A stretch of DNA of 64,000 nucleotides from Bremerella cremea (GTDB taxonomy: Bacteria > Planctomycetota > Planctomycetia > Pirellulales > Pirellulaceae). The notes under the pieces were generated by a model that was not told where the DNA came from, searched no databases, and saw nothing but the letters and a program-made list of their open reading frames with translations. Below, one piece after another: positions 63,106 to 64,000 of the stretch; position 1 is the first letter of the stretch; the number at the start of each line of letters is the position of its first letter. Made by a program: the position numbers and the translations under genes. The DNA lies in assembly GCF_003335505.1 (NCBI RefSeq), contig NZ_QPEX01000010.1, positions 310,001-374,000 of the forward strand, read 5' to 3'.

Positions 63106-63723
63106 ATGGTGGACAGTAAAAAATTGCAGCGATCCGTTGAGATCGTCGAGCAACTGCGCGAGGAAATTCTCTCTGGTCAACTACCGGAAGGTTCCCGGTT
63201 GACCGAGATGGACGTCTCGAAACGGTTTAAGAAGGGTCGCAATGCGATCCGTGAAGCGTTTCAGAAGCTAACCCACCAAGGCCTGCTCGTCACTCGCCCT
63301 AACCGTGGCGTCGTTGTGGCATCGGAGCCTCCTAAGCCAATTCGCGATCTAATCGTGCCGATTCGGCAAATGTTGGAGGGTTATGCCCTCGAACTCGTCT
63401 TCGACGACCTGCAGGAAAGTGATTTTGTTGGCTGGGAAGCGATCCTCACTCGCATGAAAGCGGCCTGCGCCGCGAGGGATTATGCTGCAATCGCCGAGAC
63501 CGACATTGCGTTTCATCGTTCCTTGATGGAAAGAACAGGCCAGCCTGACTTGTTAGCGATTTGGGAAGCGATGATCTATCGTATTCGCTCTCACTTCCGC
63601 CGAACACAGCGGCGCTGCCCAGACCCGATGGTTATCTATGACGAACATCGGGCAATTCTCGATTGTATTAAGTCGGGCGACCTACAAGCGGCCTTGGCGC
63701 TGCTGAACGAGAAGATCGAGTAA
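63106..63723 (+). CDS. GntR-family regulator with FCD domain
   Basis: The ATG at 63106 gives 205 residues; an in-frame start at 62944 would add 54 residues with no family similarity. The winged helix-turn-helix reads VEQLREEILSGQLPEGSRLT, NAIREAFQKLTHQGLLVTRP and NRGVVVA. The C-terminal FCD effector domain has LIVPIRQMLEGYALEL, DIAFHRSLMERTGQPDL and DEHRAILDCIKSGD, including Asp/His residues of the metal/ligand pocket common in FCD proteins. Such proteins usually repress catabolic genes for sugar acids or organic acids. Two symmetric sites follow the gene at 63946-63978 and may be its operators for the next gene outside the window. Confidence 0.92.
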   Translation: MVDSKKLQRSVEIVEQLREEILSGQLPEGSRLTEMDVSKRFKKGRNAIREAFQKLTHQGLLVTRPNRGVVVASEPPKPIRDLIVPIRQMLEGYALELVFDDLQESDFVGWEAILTRMKAACAARDYAAIAETDIAFHRSLMERTGQPDLLAIWEAMIYRIRSHFRRTQRRCPDPMVIYDEHRAILDCIKSGDLQAALALLNEKIE

Positions 63724-63945
63724 TCGCGCTTGCCGCGACATTGAATTCGCTTACTTTCTACGCACTTTGAGCGACATCTCTGTGCATTCCCGAAACTTTT
63801 CTCTGACTGGCTTTTGGCGGAAATCTGGCAACCACGCAAAACACGCCGCTATCGCACTGATTTGTGATAAAACATCGGCTTAAACCTAAAGCTGAGCTTA
63901 TTCGACTTCCCTGGCACGTTGCTTGCTACTACCTCTTAAAATTAA

Positions 63946-63978
63946 ATTGTTGACAATCAGTTTTAAATTGTCGACAAT
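63946..63978. promoter_or_regulatory. Tandem GntR-type operator candidates
   Basis: ATTGTTGACAAT (63946-63957) and ATTGTCGACAAT (63967-63978) are near-identical. The second is a perfect palindrome and both have the TTGT-N2-ACAA pattern seen at many GntR/FCD sites. Their starts are 21 bp apart, two helical turns, so two dimers could bind on the same DNA face. The stretch 63724-63945 between the GntR gene and these sites holds no gene that I can see. Confidence 0.62.
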
Positions 63979-64000
63979 CTGAAAAAGAACATTGGCCTGA

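Noticed and set aside
1..64000. CRISPR arrays, rRNA, tRNA, prophage genes
   Set aside because: I looked for regularly spaced repeats, RNA-gene hallmarks and phage structural genes and found none that could be supported.

Overview
The window looks like a chromosome segment of a planctomycete, most likely a Pirellulaceae-type organism (Blastopirellula, Bremerella or Rhodopirellula relatives). The evidence is the set of lineage-typical families: two DUF1559 pseudopilin-like proteins, a DUF1592/DUF1552 gene pair, a PVC-type heme-binding protein with HEAT repeats, an ECF sigma/FecR pair of the Rhodopirellula/Verrucomicrobium type, and a long MoxR-DUF58-BatA operon. I saw no rRNA, tRNA, CRISPR array or intact mobile element.

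Layout. 1-6263 (minus): a metabolic group with an IlvD/Edd sugar-acid dehydratase (cut by the window edge), a GntP-type permease, a DapA-like aldolase/lyase, an NAD-binding epimerase-like protein and a cation/calcium exchanger. 6621-10129 (minus): a YebC-family protein and a secreted M14 metallopeptidase. 10612-14912 (plus): the DUF1592-DUF1552 pair. 15031-27628: the most interesting block, described below. 27917-32475 (minus): an RND efflux pump and its adaptor, followed by about 1 kb without genes. 33553-37059 (plus): ECF sigma factor, FecR-type anti-sigma protein, DUF1559 protein and a small lipoprotein. 37063-37857: two gene remnants. 37875-42128 (minus): a ceramidase-like/PVC-heme fusion, divergent from a XylR-like regulator (42483-43694). 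43883-59711 (minus): a tightly packed nine-gene operon. 60182-61607 (minus): a second DUF1559-lipoprotein pair. 61608-63105: largely non-coding with an apparent ISAs1-type transposase remnant. 63106-63723: a GntR/FCD regulator, followed by two palindromes 21 bp apart at the window end.

The 15.0-27.6 kb block is a compact five-gene module. On the plus strand are a YehL-type MoxR AAA+ ATPase, a 1191-residue protein that joins a YehM/DUF5682-like region to a C-terminal VWA domain (YehP-like), and a SWIM zinc-finger protein (YehQ-like). Converging on it, with only 7 bp between the stop codons, are a DUF4132-like protein and a 1695-residue protein of unknown function. The content parallels the uncharacterised E. 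coli yehI-yehLMPQ neighbourhood, but here the YehM and YehP equivalents are fused and a giant protein is added. This is my best candidate for a poorly described system. An ATPase-VWA remodelling machine with a zinc-finger partner is an inference from the domains; the substrate is unknown.

The nine-gene operon (MoxR, DUF58, BatA/VWA, VWA, large coiled-coil membrane protein, DUF4159, tetraheme cytochrome with a metallophosphatase-like domain, thioredoxin-HEAT protein, SIMPL-like protein) is a second, different MoxR-VWA system in the same window. It appears to combine an envelope-anchored VWA complex with exported redox proteins.
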